Below, piece by piece: positions 27,890 to 35,927 of a stretch of 64,000 nucleotides of DNA (the first letter of the stretch is position 1; the number at the start of each line of letters is the position of its first letter). The stretch lies in contig JABGYH010000003.1 in assembly GCA_018675335.1 (NCBI GenBank), positions 1-64,000 on the forward strand, in the 5' to 3' direction. Under the pieces are notes generated by a model. That model ran no database searches. It saw nothing but the letters and a program-made list of their open reading frames with translations, and was not told the origin of the DNA. Made by a program: the position numbers and the translations under genes. Source of the DNA: Candidatus Woesearchaeota archaeon (lineage in GTDB: Archaea; Nanobdellota; Nanobdellia; Woesearchaeales; UBA11576).

Positions 27890-28455
27890 AAAACGAAACC
27901 AATACTAATTTTGATAGGAGTGGCGCCAACATAAAACCAACGAAATATAGGGTTTTTGGAGGCACATTTGGTTTATTTATCATAATTTTATTTATTAATA
28001 TTTTTGCAGGTTTATTTGATTTATATACATTGTTTCCAGGAATTTTTAAATCTTCAGGACTAAATTTATCTTTACATCTTTTTATAATAGTTCTCAATTT
28101 ATTTATTTTATCATATATAGGATTTTGTGTTTACATACTTACAATTATTTTAAAAAAAAGAAACAACTCTATTTTTTTGTGTAAGTTTTGGAGTATATTA
28201 TCATTAATTATTTTGATGTTAATTTTTTTAGACCTTTTAACTAACATATCACAACTAATTCTAATAGGAATCACCTTAGTATTAATTCATTTAGCTTGGT
28301 TTTTATATTTTGATAAATCAAAAAGACTCATTGAACTATTCCCAATTGAAACAAGAACACATTCTAAACTCGACTTAATTATTTTATCCGCATTTTCATT
28401 ATTAATCGCTGCAACAGTAATTCTGACTGAGATTGTACGTTTTACCCACAACTAA
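27886..28455 (+). CDS. DUF2569-like integral membrane protein
   Basis: 189 residues with about four to five membrane helices and short loops. The segment WFLYFDKSKRLIELFP matches the WxxYFxxSKRVxxxF signature of DUF2569-type proteins, a widespread family of unknown function. The start codon overlaps the stop of the 38-residue membrane microprotein (ATGA), so the two are translationally coupled. The ORF is more AT-rich than the surrounding chromosome genes, as often seen for membrane proteins (Phe, Ile, Leu codons). Confidence 0.7.
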   Translation: MKNETNTNFDRSGANIKPTKYRVFGGTFGLFIIILFINIFAGLFDLYTLFPGIFKSSGLNLSLHLFIIVLNLFILSYIGFCVYILTIILKKRNNSIFLCKFWSILSLIILMLIFLDLLTNISQLILIGITLVLIHLAWFLYFDKSKRLIELFPIETRTHSKLDLIILSAFSLLIAATVILTEIVRFTHN

Positions 28456-28533
28456 TCTGGAAATATGAATATTATCATTTACTAAAGAAAAGATATTATA
28501 AAAAGAAAAATAGAAAGAAAATAAAATAAAAAA

Positions 28534-28926
28534 TTACTCGACATCCATAGATTCTATGATGAAATCAAGTTTTTTATTGATCTCAGCTAGTTCTTCACTG
28601 TAATCTTTAGATTTAGAACCTGAATCGCCGCCTCTAGAGTCTTTTCTAAAACAATCACTACAATAAACTGGTTTATCAGAAGAGGGTTTAAATGGTACTT
28701 CACATGTTTTACTACATGCATCACAAGTAACAGTTGTCATTTCAGGTCTGTCTCTTCTATCAAATCTATCTCTACCAGAATCTCTTCTATCAAATCTATC
28801 TCTGCCAGAGTCTCTTCTATTAAATGATCCAGACTGTCTATCGTTATCGCGATAGGATCCTCTTTCGGAAGATCTACTTGAACCTCTTCCCCTAGGTTTT
28901 CCAGAATTGTGTTTAAAATTATCCAT
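28534..28926 (-). CDS. RG/RD-rich protein with CxxC zinc motif
   Basis: 130 residues. The N-terminal half is low-complexity Arg/Gly/Ser/Asp sequence with an exact tandem RRDSGRDRFD repeat. It is followed by a zinc-binding segment CDACSKTCEVPFKP ... VYCSDCF (CxxC-x19-CxxC) and an acidic helical C-terminus. The same zinc motif occurs in small proteins of many reduced-genome prokaryotes. RG-rich tails commonly bind RNA, so an RNA-associated role is a reasonable guess. The start is ATG 28926, with AGTTAATTTGGGGGAGT upstream giving a GGGGGAG ribosome site. Confidence 0.75.
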   Translation of the reverse strand: MDNFKHNSGKPRGRGSSRSSERGSYRDNDRQSGSFNRRDSGRDRFDRRDSGRDRFDRRDRPEMTTVTCDACSKTCEVPFKPSSDKPVYCSDCFRKDSRGGDSGSKSKDYSEELAEINKKLDFIIESMDVE

Positions 28927-29013
28927 ACTCCCCCAAATTAACTGCGAATTTATAAACCTATGCCTAAAAAATTAACCAAAACTATTATAAGACTAAACTC
29001 AATATTAAACTGA

Positions 29014-29577
29014 ATGGACATAGTTGAAGATAACATATCTGAAAAAGTAATAATAATTGTTCCAGGAATAGGTGGAAAGATACAATCCACAGAAGATGCT
29101 CGTGATTTTTTTGTAAAAAATGATTTTTCAGTTGTTAGATTCCCAATAAAATATGACAGTTTACACAAAGTATCTGAAAAAATTGATGAAGTGATAACAT
29201 ACTGTGAAAAATACAAACAGGTTTACATCATAGCAAAAAGTCTTGGAGGACCTGCAGTTTTTCTTTCAAAAGGAGCCGAAAAAATAGTTATGTGGGATCC
29301 AAGTTTAGATCTTAAATGGCTCGCATCAAAAATTGAAAAGAAAACTGAAGGATACTTTCTTAGAAATCACCCCATCTCAAATGAACTATACCAAGAATTT
29401 TTAACTTTAGATATTGTTTCAAAAATAAAAGATGAAAAAATAATTCTTGCAGGTTCCGGACCATACGCACATTTCAAAGATAAAATAAATGCACAAACTA
29501 TAAAAGGTGCAAATCATAAATTTAGTGATCATAAAGAAGAACTATTCTCTATGACCCTAAAAATACTAAAAAATTAA
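29014..29577 (+). CDS. Alpha/beta-hydrolase fold protein
   Basis: 187 residues with the order expected of the fold: strand IIIVPGIGGK, then the nucleophile elbow IIAKSLGGPA (AxSxGG with Ser), then an acidic strand VMWDPSLDL, and a C-terminal His in KGANHKFSDH. It is shorter than typical esterases and has no lid domain. The substrate is unknown. A TATA element (28983-28991) lies 23-31 bases before the ATG, so the mRNA is probably leaderless. The stop overlaps that of the convergent gene by four bases. Confidence 0.8.
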   Translation: MDIVEDNISEKVIIIVPGIGGKIQSTEDARDFFVKNDFSVVRFPIKYDSLHKVSEKIDEVITYCEKYKQVYIIAKSLGGPAVFLSKGAEKIVMWDPSLDLKWLASKIEKKTEGYFLRNHPISNELYQEFLTLDIVSKIKDEKIILAGSGPYAHFKDKINAQTIKGANHKFSDHKEELFSMTLKILKN

Positions 29578-30071
29578 TTCTTTTGGTCATCATGGGTTTC
29601 AATTTCTTTTTTCCAACCAGCATTAACTTCACCCATAGTTTTTATTAGCAAACCTTTAAGCTCGGTGTTCCAAAACTTAACAGTTTCGTCAACGAATTCT
29701 GCTTCAGCTTTTTTATCTTTTGAAAGTCCAATAAAAGAATTTCTAGATGAAAACTCCATAATCTTTTTCATAGCAAGCAAGATTGCTTTATTATCAGATT
29801 CATTAATCATTTTATTTTCAGTAACACTAAACATAGAATGAGGAACTGGCATTACTAACCCATGCAAATAACCAGACCAACCATTAAGAGTTTCACAAAT
29901 TCTCCCACAAACTTGGCGAGATAATGAATCACTAACGAACTTTGAAGAATGAATAAAATCTTTCAAAAAGAAAATATTATCAAGCTCTGCAAGTGAAGAC
30001 TTAAACTTTAATTCTTGTTTGATTTTTTCAAACTCAGTTTCAAATTCAGACATTAATTCTTTATTAACCAT
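29574..30071 (-). CDS. Hypothetical helical protein
   Basis: 165 residues, predicted largely helical and soluble, with no known motif. The first 30 residues are an amphipathic acidic helix (SEFETEFEKIKQELKFK). Two cysteines occur in a QVCGRICETLNGW segment, and the remainder is mixed charged sequence. GGTGATA precedes the ATG at 30071-30069. It is convergent with the hydrolase gene and divergent from the HIT-family gene. No function can be proposed. Confidence 0.7.
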   Translation of the reverse strand: MVNKELMSEFETEFEKIKQELKFKSSLAELDNIFFLKDFIHSSKFVSDSLSRQVCGRICETLNGWSGYLHGLVMPVPHSMFSVTENKMINESDNKAILLAMKKIMEFSSRNSFIGLSKDKKAEAEFVDETVKFWNTELKGLLIKTMGEVNAGWKKEIETHDDQKN

Positions 30072-30216
30072 ATTATCACCTTCTACTATTAACTAACTAG
30101 ATAATTACAAACTATAAATAATTATCTCATTGGACATTGGACAGGTCCGCGTGAGACATATAAATAATCCCCAATCTCAGCTAAATTTATATATTAATTA
30201 AAATTTAATCAATCAT

Positions 30217-30621
30217 ATGACTGAATGCATTTATTGTAAAATAGCAAATAATGAAATGCCATGTTTTCAAGTATTTGAAGATAACTTAGTTAAAGTTTTT
30301 TTAGATATTAATCCCACTGCCAATGGACACTTATTAGTTATTCCTAAAAAACATTTTGAAAATGTATTTGTAACTCCTGATGAAGTGTTAGGTAGAATCA
30401 ATCAAGTTTGTAAAAAAATGGCAATGTTGTGCAAAGACAAACTTGGAGCAACAGGAGTTAATATTTTAAACGCATCTGGAAAAGATGCTCAACAGAGTAT
30501 TTTTCACCTACATTTCCACGTCATTCCAAGATTTGAAAATGATGGATTGGATTTATGGTTTCATGGAAAATCAAAAAAAATTGATCAAGTAAAAGAAATA
30601 CAACAAAAACTACTTTCTTAA
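30217..30621 (+). CDS. HIT-family nucleotide hydrolase/transferase
   Basis: 134 residues with the histidine-triad motif HLHFHVIP (H97, H99, H101). The N-terminal CIYCKIANNEMPCFQVFEDN region carries CxxC typical of Hint-type proteins, and the strand GHLLVIPKKHFEN is also present. Such enzymes hydrolyse AMP-linked compounds such as adenosine phosphoramidates or dinucleoside polyphosphates. The ATG lies 25-30 bases after AATTTATATATT (about 30186-30197), indicating a leaderless transcript. Length and motif agree with the family. Confidence 0.93.
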   Translation: MTECIYCKIANNEMPCFQVFEDNLVKVFLDINPTANGHLLVIPKKHFENVFVTPDEVLGRINQVCKKMAMLCKDKLGATGVNILNASGKDAQQSIFHLHFHVIPRFENDGLDLWFHGKSKKIDQVKEIQQKLLS

Positions 30622-30639
30622 CAAAAAAAGAAAAAAAAA

Positions 30640-31698
30640 TTATTTTTCTTGGCATCTAATTTTGTCTTTACAATATTTGGCACATTCACAAAACACGCCC
30701 TCATTCCCATAATTCCTACCAAGACTTTCTTCGAGTCGATAATGACTTTCAACCAATTCTCCTAATTCCTGATCTCTGAAATTACCAAATTCTTCATACG
30801 AAGAAACACAAAGTCGGGCATTCCCAAATAAATCCAATAAAATTATTGGTCGACTATCACATTTTCTATGACCTAGAAATGGACCTAATGAAAAGTCATA
30901 TTCTAAGCCCATACTTTGATCTAACTCATATATTCGCCTATGCAATTTTACTCTATCTGCTGCACCCACATCCATTTTATAGTAGTCTTTAGCATTTCCA
31001 GACAAAACCATAAATTCCATCATAGGAATAATACTTTGACTTCGCATAAATTCCCAAACATTTTCTGCTTCAGAATAATTTGCACTCATAACGATGCAAT
31101 TCGCACCAAGTCTATTTTGTTCGCCAAGACCTCGTTCCATTAAAAAAAGCATATTTTCGGGAATCCACCCACCACCAACTTGTACGTAGTTGTAAACATC
31201 AGAATTTCCAACAAGAAACTCATTAATTTTAGGATTTAAACTATGAAGTTTTCCTATTACTGATGCTCCAAATTCATCAAGTCTTTTTGCAATATCCCTA
31301 TCAACTTTTGCACAATGAGAATAAACTACAGGTAAAAGATCATGTTCTCTTGCAAGCGAAAGAAGATCAAAAAACTCATCAAGATTTATGAGCGGATCTC
31401 CTTCACCCGAAATATGCACTGCATCAATTCCAATATCTTTTGCTTGCCCAAACATTCTCGCATAATCATCAAGCGATAACGGTTTTGGATTATCACTCCC
31501 AACCATTTGCAAAATTTCTTTTCCTTCTGCAGCATAGCACATTATACAAGCTAATTCGCAACCATGTCCATACTGTAATCCTAAAACAAGTGCATTTTTG
31601 TTTTTTACTGCACCTTCCATTTGTTGTTGTGAAAAATCCATACCAATAAGATCAGGCGGACTTCTCTTTTGATTATTTTTTTTATTCATTTTATTCAA
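30640..31698 (-). CDS. Radical SAM enzyme with C-terminal cysteine cluster
   Basis: 352 residues. The N-terminal CELACIMC (C47, C51, C54) binds the SAM-reducing [4Fe-4S] cluster. The SAM-contacting ISGEGDPLINL follows, with further beta/alpha units of the partial TIM barrel. The C-terminal 40 residues contain CVSS ... CECAKYCKDKIRC, a cysteine set like SPASM or twitch domains that hold extra clusters and often act on peptides. The substrate is not known and no precursor-peptide gene is obvious in the neighbourhood. Start ATG 31698; a gap of about 380 bases lies upstream. Confidence 0.85.
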   Translation of the reverse strand: MNKMNKKNNQKRSPPDLIGMDFSQQQMEGAVKNKNALVLGLQYGHGCELACIMCYAAEGKEILQMVGSDNPKPLSLDDYARMFGQAKDIGIDAVHISGEGDPLINLDEFFDLLSLAREHDLLPVVYSHCAKVDRDIAKRLDEFGASVIGKLHSLNPKINEFLVGNSDVYNYVQVGGGWIPENMLFLMERGLGEQNRLGANCIVMSANYSEAENVWEFMRSQSIIPMMEFMVLSGNAKDYYKMDVGAADRVKLHRRIYELDQSMGLEYDFSLGPFLGHRKCDSRPIILLDLFGNARLCVSSYEEFGNFRDQELGELVESHYRLEESLGRNYGNEGVFCECAKYCKDKIRCQEK

Positions 31699-32082
31699 TC
31701 TCCATATTCGTTAAACTACTCCATTGCAAAGTTAACACTAACTCAACTTATTTTGAGCGTAGTCATCAATTTAGAATTCAACTTTTATTTCAACAAAAAC
31801 ATCACATTAATCTGCCTATAAGCTTACCAGGCTCAAACAAAAAAAGTTAACATTTTTGTGCAAATAGAAATTCGGTTGAACTGAGCACAATTATGCAACA
31901 GTTGTTGTAGTTGTAGTAACACTAATTAGAACTAAAAAATCCAGGTTTCTTTTCAAAATTTTCGGATTCATTTTTAAATTTAATAAAAATAGTAATCATA
32001 TAAAAGTATTTAAAACTTTGTAAACGAAATTGTTTCATAATAAAATAAAGAAAAAGAGATTAAAGTAATGAAATCAAAAATA
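31699..32082. other. Intergenic region with a possible 26-codon minus-strand ORF
   Basis: No clear gene. On the minus strand ATG (31971-31969) opens a 26-residue ORF ending at 31891: a basic start, a short hydrophobic run and a Thr-rich tail. A TATA-like TTTTATAT (31997-32004) is placed about 26-33 bases upstream. That spacing is right for a leaderless mRNA, but the ORF is short and could be chance. Otherwise the stretch is AT-rich with no repeat I can name. Confidence 0.3.
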
Positions 32083-32646
32083 TCACTCAATCACAATATA
32101 CTCTTTTTCATCTAAGAATTTTAAGTTTACTTTACCAGAATGCATTCTTCTTATAGCTTCTACAGCTCCAGCATACTTAGGATTATCTGCATGAGGAACA
32201 ATAACACAATCAACATACCCAAGTCCAGAATAATCAGTTAATTTTTTTGCAAATGAAGGATCATCCATTTCAGTCAAATAATAAATACTTTTTCCCATAA
32301 CTACCGATCCCGCACTTTGACCCAAATAAATAACTCCCGCAGCCAATATTTTACCCAATACAGCATCCAACCCAGACTCTTTTATTGCTTCCAATAATAC
32401 AAATGCATTACCTCCCGCAAAATACATCAAATCATATTGAGTCAATTTTTCCAAAATACTTTCCGCATTAAAATCACGAAGATCAACATCATCTAATTCT
32501 TTTCCCCTAGAACGAAAAAAATCACGCCATTTCTCTAAACCAGATTTATCTTCATACATATCTTTCGCATTACCTATAAATGCAACTCTATTAACATCTT
32601 TCAAAGTATCAAACACTTCTATGTCTTGCGAGCACAATATTATCAT
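32083..32646 (-). CDS. Peptidase S51 family (dipeptidase E-like)
   Basis: 187 residues with the nucleophile elbow YLGQSAGSVVMG (Ser in GxSAG) typical of the S51 family, and the preceding LMYFAGGNAFVLLEAI region that defines dipeptidase E/cyanophycinase relatives. Length is slightly below the 220-230 residues of bacterial PepE. It would cleave Asp-containing dipeptides or a related small peptide in the cytoplasm. Being close in size to a minimal Rossmann core, it lacks no obvious motif, although the catalytic His and Glu cannot be assigned with certainty. Confidence 0.85.
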   Translation of the reverse strand: MIILCSQDIEVFDTLKDVNRVAFIGNAKDMYEDKSGLEKWRDFFRSRGKELDDVDLRDFNAESILEKLTQYDLMYFAGGNAFVLLEAIKESGLDAVLGKILAAGVIYLGQSAGSVVMGKSIYYLTEMDDPSFAKKLTDYSGLGYVDCVIVPHADNPKYAGAVEAIRRMHSGKVNLKFLDEKEYIVIE

Positions 32647-32737
32647 AAAAGAATAGAATTCGTTGAATATTTATAAATATAATCCCTCACTAACAAGCAC
32701 AGCACAGATCCCCGCAAAGAAATTAGTTATAAAAAAT

Positions 32738-33754
32738 TTAATCAGAATTAGGCAAGTTTGCAACATAATGCTTAACAAAAGATACTTCTGCACCTACACG
32801 TTCGTGAGGCATGATAATAGTATTACCTTCAAATTCAAATCCTTCAATCGCAAGATGAGGATAATAATTCGGATCTTCCATCGCATCACTAACATAAAGC
32901 CTACAACCAGTTTTTAGTTCCCAATCATCAGGCACAATTGATAATCCCCAAGGACATTCATTAGATTTAAAATCAATACTTAAATCATGTGCAAAAAAAG
33001 CATCCCTAATATTCTCAGGAGAATCATAAAGTTTTACAACTGGAAATTTAGATCCTTCTTCACCCAATAAAACAATTTCAGCTTTTCCTTTAGCCTTAGA
33101 ATTAAACTCACTAATTTTTGCAAGATAGTCTTCTTTGGATAAAGTTAAAGTCCAAGGTAATTCAGGATCAGGATCATACGTTTCAACAAAAGATACAATT
33201 CCTTTAATTGAATCATCTTCGCTCACAGTTCTCACATAAAGTGAGTTTCTATGACCTTGATGTAGAATTCGCATTGACTGCAACATATGATCTTGATAAT
33301 CTAAATGGAAAAGAGTTCCCTCAAATTTAGATTTATCTTTCCAAGTATCAAAAATATTAACATGACTTCCAGTTACAGTTTCACCATAATTACCGTCAGA
33401 AAATTTAGTTGCTTGTGCTTCAGCAGCATTCCTACTTTCACGATCCCAACCATAACAAGAATGACTGCCGCCAGCAGTAGAAGAAATATAAAGATCCGAA
33501 ACAATACGCACAACAGAATTAATAGCAAAACGATTAGCTTCATAAGTAGATCTAGAAATTCCACCCTCAGTTCTTATGCAATCTAAAACAACTTGTAAAG
33601 AATCATAAATTTCTTTTTTAAAATCTGCATCTCGAGGTTTTTTAAATGCACTAGCTTTTTTTTCAGCAGTAAGTGGAGTTACAGAACCACCACCATAAAA
33701 CTGCATATTAGTTCCAATAATGTCTTCAACCAAATCAGCTAATTCTTGAGCCAT
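32738..33754 (-). CDS. Hypothetical protein
   Basis: 338 residues with mixed alpha/beta character, no signal peptide, membrane segment or cysteine motif. It begins with a helical acidic region and has conspicuous small-residue runs (YGGGSVTPLT, SSTAGGSHSCYGW). The C-terminus contains a WELKTGCRLYV segment and beta strands. I do not recognise the family. TTTATAAAT about 27 bases before the ATG (on the minus strand, near 33777-33785) indicates a leaderless mRNA. It is the last chromosomal gene before the integrated element, and its promoter is left intact by the insertion. Confidence 0.7.
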   Translation of the reverse strand: MAQELADLVEDIIGTNMQFYGGGSVTPLTAEKKASAFKKPRDADFKKEIYDSLQVVLDCIRTEGGISRSTYEANRFAINSVVRIVSDLYISSTAGGSHSCYGWDRESRNAAEAQATKFSDGNYGETVTGSHVNIFDTWKDKSKFEGTLFHLDYQDHMLQSMRILHQGHRNSLYVRTVSEDDSIKGIVSFVETYDPDPELPWTLTLSKEDYLAKISEFNSKAKGKAEIVLLGEEGSKFPVVKLYDSPENIRDAFFAHDLSIDFKSNECPWGLSIVPDDWELKTGCRLYVSDAMEDPNYYPHLAIEGFEFEGNTIIMPHERVGAEVSFVKHYVANLPNSD

Positions 33755-33858
33755 ACACTATTTGTTGAATCACCATTTATAAATTTTACGTTTAAACACT
33801 ACAAACAAGTAGTTAATAATAAGCCATAAAAAAAACAGAAAAAAATCCAATAATAAAA

Positions 33859-33869
33859 CCGGACTTGAA
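33859..33869. repeat. Extra T-arm-like 11-mer outside the left attachment site
   Basis: CCGGACTTGAA here is identical to 42231-42241, part of the tRNA-Tyr T-arm on the minus strand. It lies only four bases from the left attachment repeat, on the chromosomal side. It may be a relic of an older integration at the same tRNA. Confidence 0.4.
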
Positions 33870-33872
33870 ATG

Positions 33873-33895
33873 AAGATGTATCCCCGTCCCCGGAC
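33873..33895. repeat. Left attachment site (23-bp direct repeat)
   Basis: The 23-bp sequence AAGATGTATCCCCGTC followed by CCCGGAC is identical to 42214-42236. It carries a copy of the 3' end of tRNA-Tyr (T-stem 3' strand and acceptor 3' strand on the minus strand) plus 8 flanking bases. Just inside it lies a perfect inverted repeat, ACGATA-AC-TATCGT (33896-33909), a candidate integrase binding site. Confidence 0.9.
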
Positions 33896-33919
33896 ACGAT
33901 AACTATCGTTCTAAGCCCG

Positions 33920-33954
33920 CACCATTTTTTACACTTTTTTTATAAATGGTGTAA
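33920..33954. promoter_or_regulatory. Inverted repeats at the left end of the element
   Basis: CACCATTT (33920-33927) and AAATGGTG (33944-33951) are perfect inverted arms, with TTACAC/GTGTAA nested beside them, directly upstream of the integrase gene. They could be integrase arm sites or an operator for the integrase promoter. Confidence 0.4.
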
Positions 33955-34005
33955 GCCAGTTTAAGTATTTAAACATCTAATTCTTTTATAGGTTTAGAAA
34001 ACAAA

Positions 34006-35250
34006 ATGAAAACCGAACAAGAAATAGACCTTTATCCACAAAGGAAAAAAGAATTTGAAGCCAAACGCAAAGAAATAGAAAACAAATGTAATGAAACCAA
34101 CAAAAAATTATTATTTGACTTTGGAAACCATTTGTTAAGCATAGGCAACATAAAGTATACAATAGCTAAGCGTTGGAGAACTTTAATTCTTATTGACCAA
34201 ATGTTACAACAGTCATTTTTAGAAGCAAACATATTTGACTGGAGAGCAACCATCGCACAAATTAATAGTTTGGAACTATCTGAAGCCTCAAAAGCAATAC
34301 ATAGGCGTTACTTAAAACAATTCTTTAATTGGTATGAAGACTATGACAACAGACTGATAACTAGTGACATACAACAAAGAACAGAAGTAATAAGAATTTA
34401 CAAATTTTTTAAAAAAGATGTGAGTTCTTCCTACAAAAAACCAAAAATAGACCCTTCAGAAGTCATTAATGATGACGATGTTTCTCAAATTCTTGAAAAC
34501 GGTTGCAGCAACAACAGAGAAAGAGCATTATTTTCTTTATTACACGAAAGCGGAATGCGGGTTGGAGAACTATTACGCATAAGAATAAAAAATATTGTTT
34601 TCAATTCTGATGGGACTGCAAGCATTTTCATTCCAGATGGTAAAACTGGCGAACGAGGTCCATTCTTATTTGTTGACTGCGTACCTTATTTAAGAAGATA
34701 TTTAGACTTTCACATCAACAAAGAAGACCCTCGCGCATTATTCTGGTACAGTTTAAAAAAAACTACAAATGGAGTTCCAGACCATATGAGCTATCCAGCA
34801 GTTAGAAAAATTTTACAAAAAATTTTCAAGCGCGCAGGAATAAATAAAAAGTGTAATGCTCATTGGTTCAGACATAGCAGAACTAGCTTAGACATCTCAA
34901 AATATACTGACTCAATAACGTGTAAAAAAATGGGTTGGGTAATAGGAAGCAAACAGATAGCAACATACTCCCACCTAAATAATAAACCTGTTAATGACGC
35001 TATAAGACTACAAAAAGGTTTGACATCTGAAGAAGAAGTTGAGAAGTCAAAAAAATGTAGTTGTGGATATTATATCCAACCCAAAATTAAATATTGTAGC
35101 AATTGCGGAAGACCGAGAGATGTGCAAGTTGCATTAACTGAACAGCAAAAAGTCAAAGAAGCTACTGAAATGTTAATGAAGAAATGGGTTGAAGTAATGG
35201 GAGATAGTAAAGAACGAGACTTGTTCGAGTTATTCAAAAAAAGTAAATAA
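34006..35250 (+). CDS. Tyrosine recombinase (integrase) with C-terminal zinc ribbon
   Basis: 414 residues. Residues about 30-130 are an N-terminal SAM-like DNA-binding domain. The catalytic domain (about 150-340) has Arg185 in SGMRVGEL, HWFRH (H286, R289), and the nucleophile Tyr321 in ATYSHL. After it, CSCGYYIQPKIKYCSNCG forms a four-cysteine zinc ribbon, an addition not found in classical XerC/XerD or lambda integrases. It would recombine the 23-bp attachment sites in tRNA-Tyr. The gene starts about 110 bases inside the left end of the element and reads inward, the usual place for an integrase. Start ATG 34006. Confidence 0.93.
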   Translation: MKTEQEIDLYPQRKKEFEAKRKEIENKCNETNKKLLFDFGNHLLSIGNIKYTIAKRWRTLILIDQMLQQSFLEANIFDWRATIAQINSLELSEASKAIHRRYLKQFFNWYEDYDNRLITSDIQQRTEVIRIYKFFKKDVSSSYKKPKIDPSEVINDDDVSQILENGCSNNRERALFSLLHESGMRVGELLRIRIKNIVFNSDGTASIFIPDGKTGERGPFLFVDCVPYLRRYLDFHINKEDPRALFWYSLKKTTNGVPDHMSYPAVRKILQKIFKRAGINKKCNAHWFRHSRTSLDISKYTDSITCKKMGWVIGSKQIATYSHLNNKPVNDAIRLQKGLTSEEEVEKSKKCSCGYYIQPKIKYCSNCGRPRDVQVALTEQQKVKEATEMLMKKWVEVMGDSKERDLFELFKKSK

Positions 35251-35387
35251 ACCTCCCGTAAATAATTAGGCTTCGCTAGCTTTTATAAATAAACTGGTGA
35301 ATACCCCCCCTATTTTTACCTATTAAACAAACACCTGTTTGTTTACTCAAAAACTTTAAATAACACAACTCCATAACTAAGTATAAA

Positions 35388-35912
35388 TTGGACTTAATTT
35401 ATATTAAACAGTGGTGTGAATTTAAAATTATAGCTCCTGTTCTATTTGTTTTGTTTGGAATTATGATATTAATTTCGCCTGAAATGTATTTAAGCAGAAA
35501 ACAATTAAGTGTAGTGTTCATCATATGTTCATTAAGTTGGTTAATAAACAATATTAAACAGAAATATTATATTCAAATTTCAAATAAAACTTACAATTTT
35601 AAGTCAAAGAAAGAAGCGTTTATTGCAGGGTTTTTTAAAATTAAAAAAATAAAGTACATTTATGAAAAACCATTAAAAATAGGTTCTCAAAAATTAAAAC
35701 CAGACTTTTATTTGCCTGAATATGATGTGTATGTTGAATATTGGGGTTTATTTAATTCAAATTTTGAATATAAAAAAGCTTGTAACCATAAAAGGAAATT
35801 ATATGAGGAAGAAGGTATAAAATTAGTTGAACTTTATCCTGATAACCTAGCAACATATGACACTCTAAACCGAAAATTTATGGAAAGACTTCTTAATGTT
35901 CTTAAAAAATGA
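35388..35912 (+). CDS. Membrane-tethered PD-(D/E)xK-like nuclease
   Basis: 174 residues from TTG 35388. TTTAAATA (35355-35362) 26-33 bases upstream supports a leaderless TTG start. Two hydrophobic helices (about 13-30 and 40-54) are followed by a cytoplasmic domain. That domain has KIGSQKLKPDFYLPEYDVYVEYWGL and a later KRKLYEEEGIKLVELYP. PDFYLPEY-x2-YVEYWG plus a downstream Lys is the pattern of a restriction-endonuclease-like (PD-D/ExK) fold seen in helicase-associated and DUF559-like nucleases. Tethering such a nuclease to the membrane is unusual. In this mobile element it might act in DNA transfer, superinfection exclusion or plasmid processing; none is proven. Confidence 0.65.
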   Translation: MDLIYIKQWCEFKIIAPVLFVLFGIMILISPEMYLSRKQLSVVFIICSLSWLINNIKQKYYIQISNKTYNFKSKKEAFIAGFFKIKKIKYIYEKPLKIGSQKLKPDFYLPEYDVYVEYWGLFNSNFEYKKACNHKRKLYEEEGIKLVELYPDNLATYDTLNRKFMERLLNVLKK

Positions 35913-35927
35913 AAAACGAAAGTTATA

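Noticed and set aside
28740-28830. Short direct repeats resembling a CRISPR
   Set aside because: They encode the tandem RRDSGRDRFD units of a protein, with no spacers between them.
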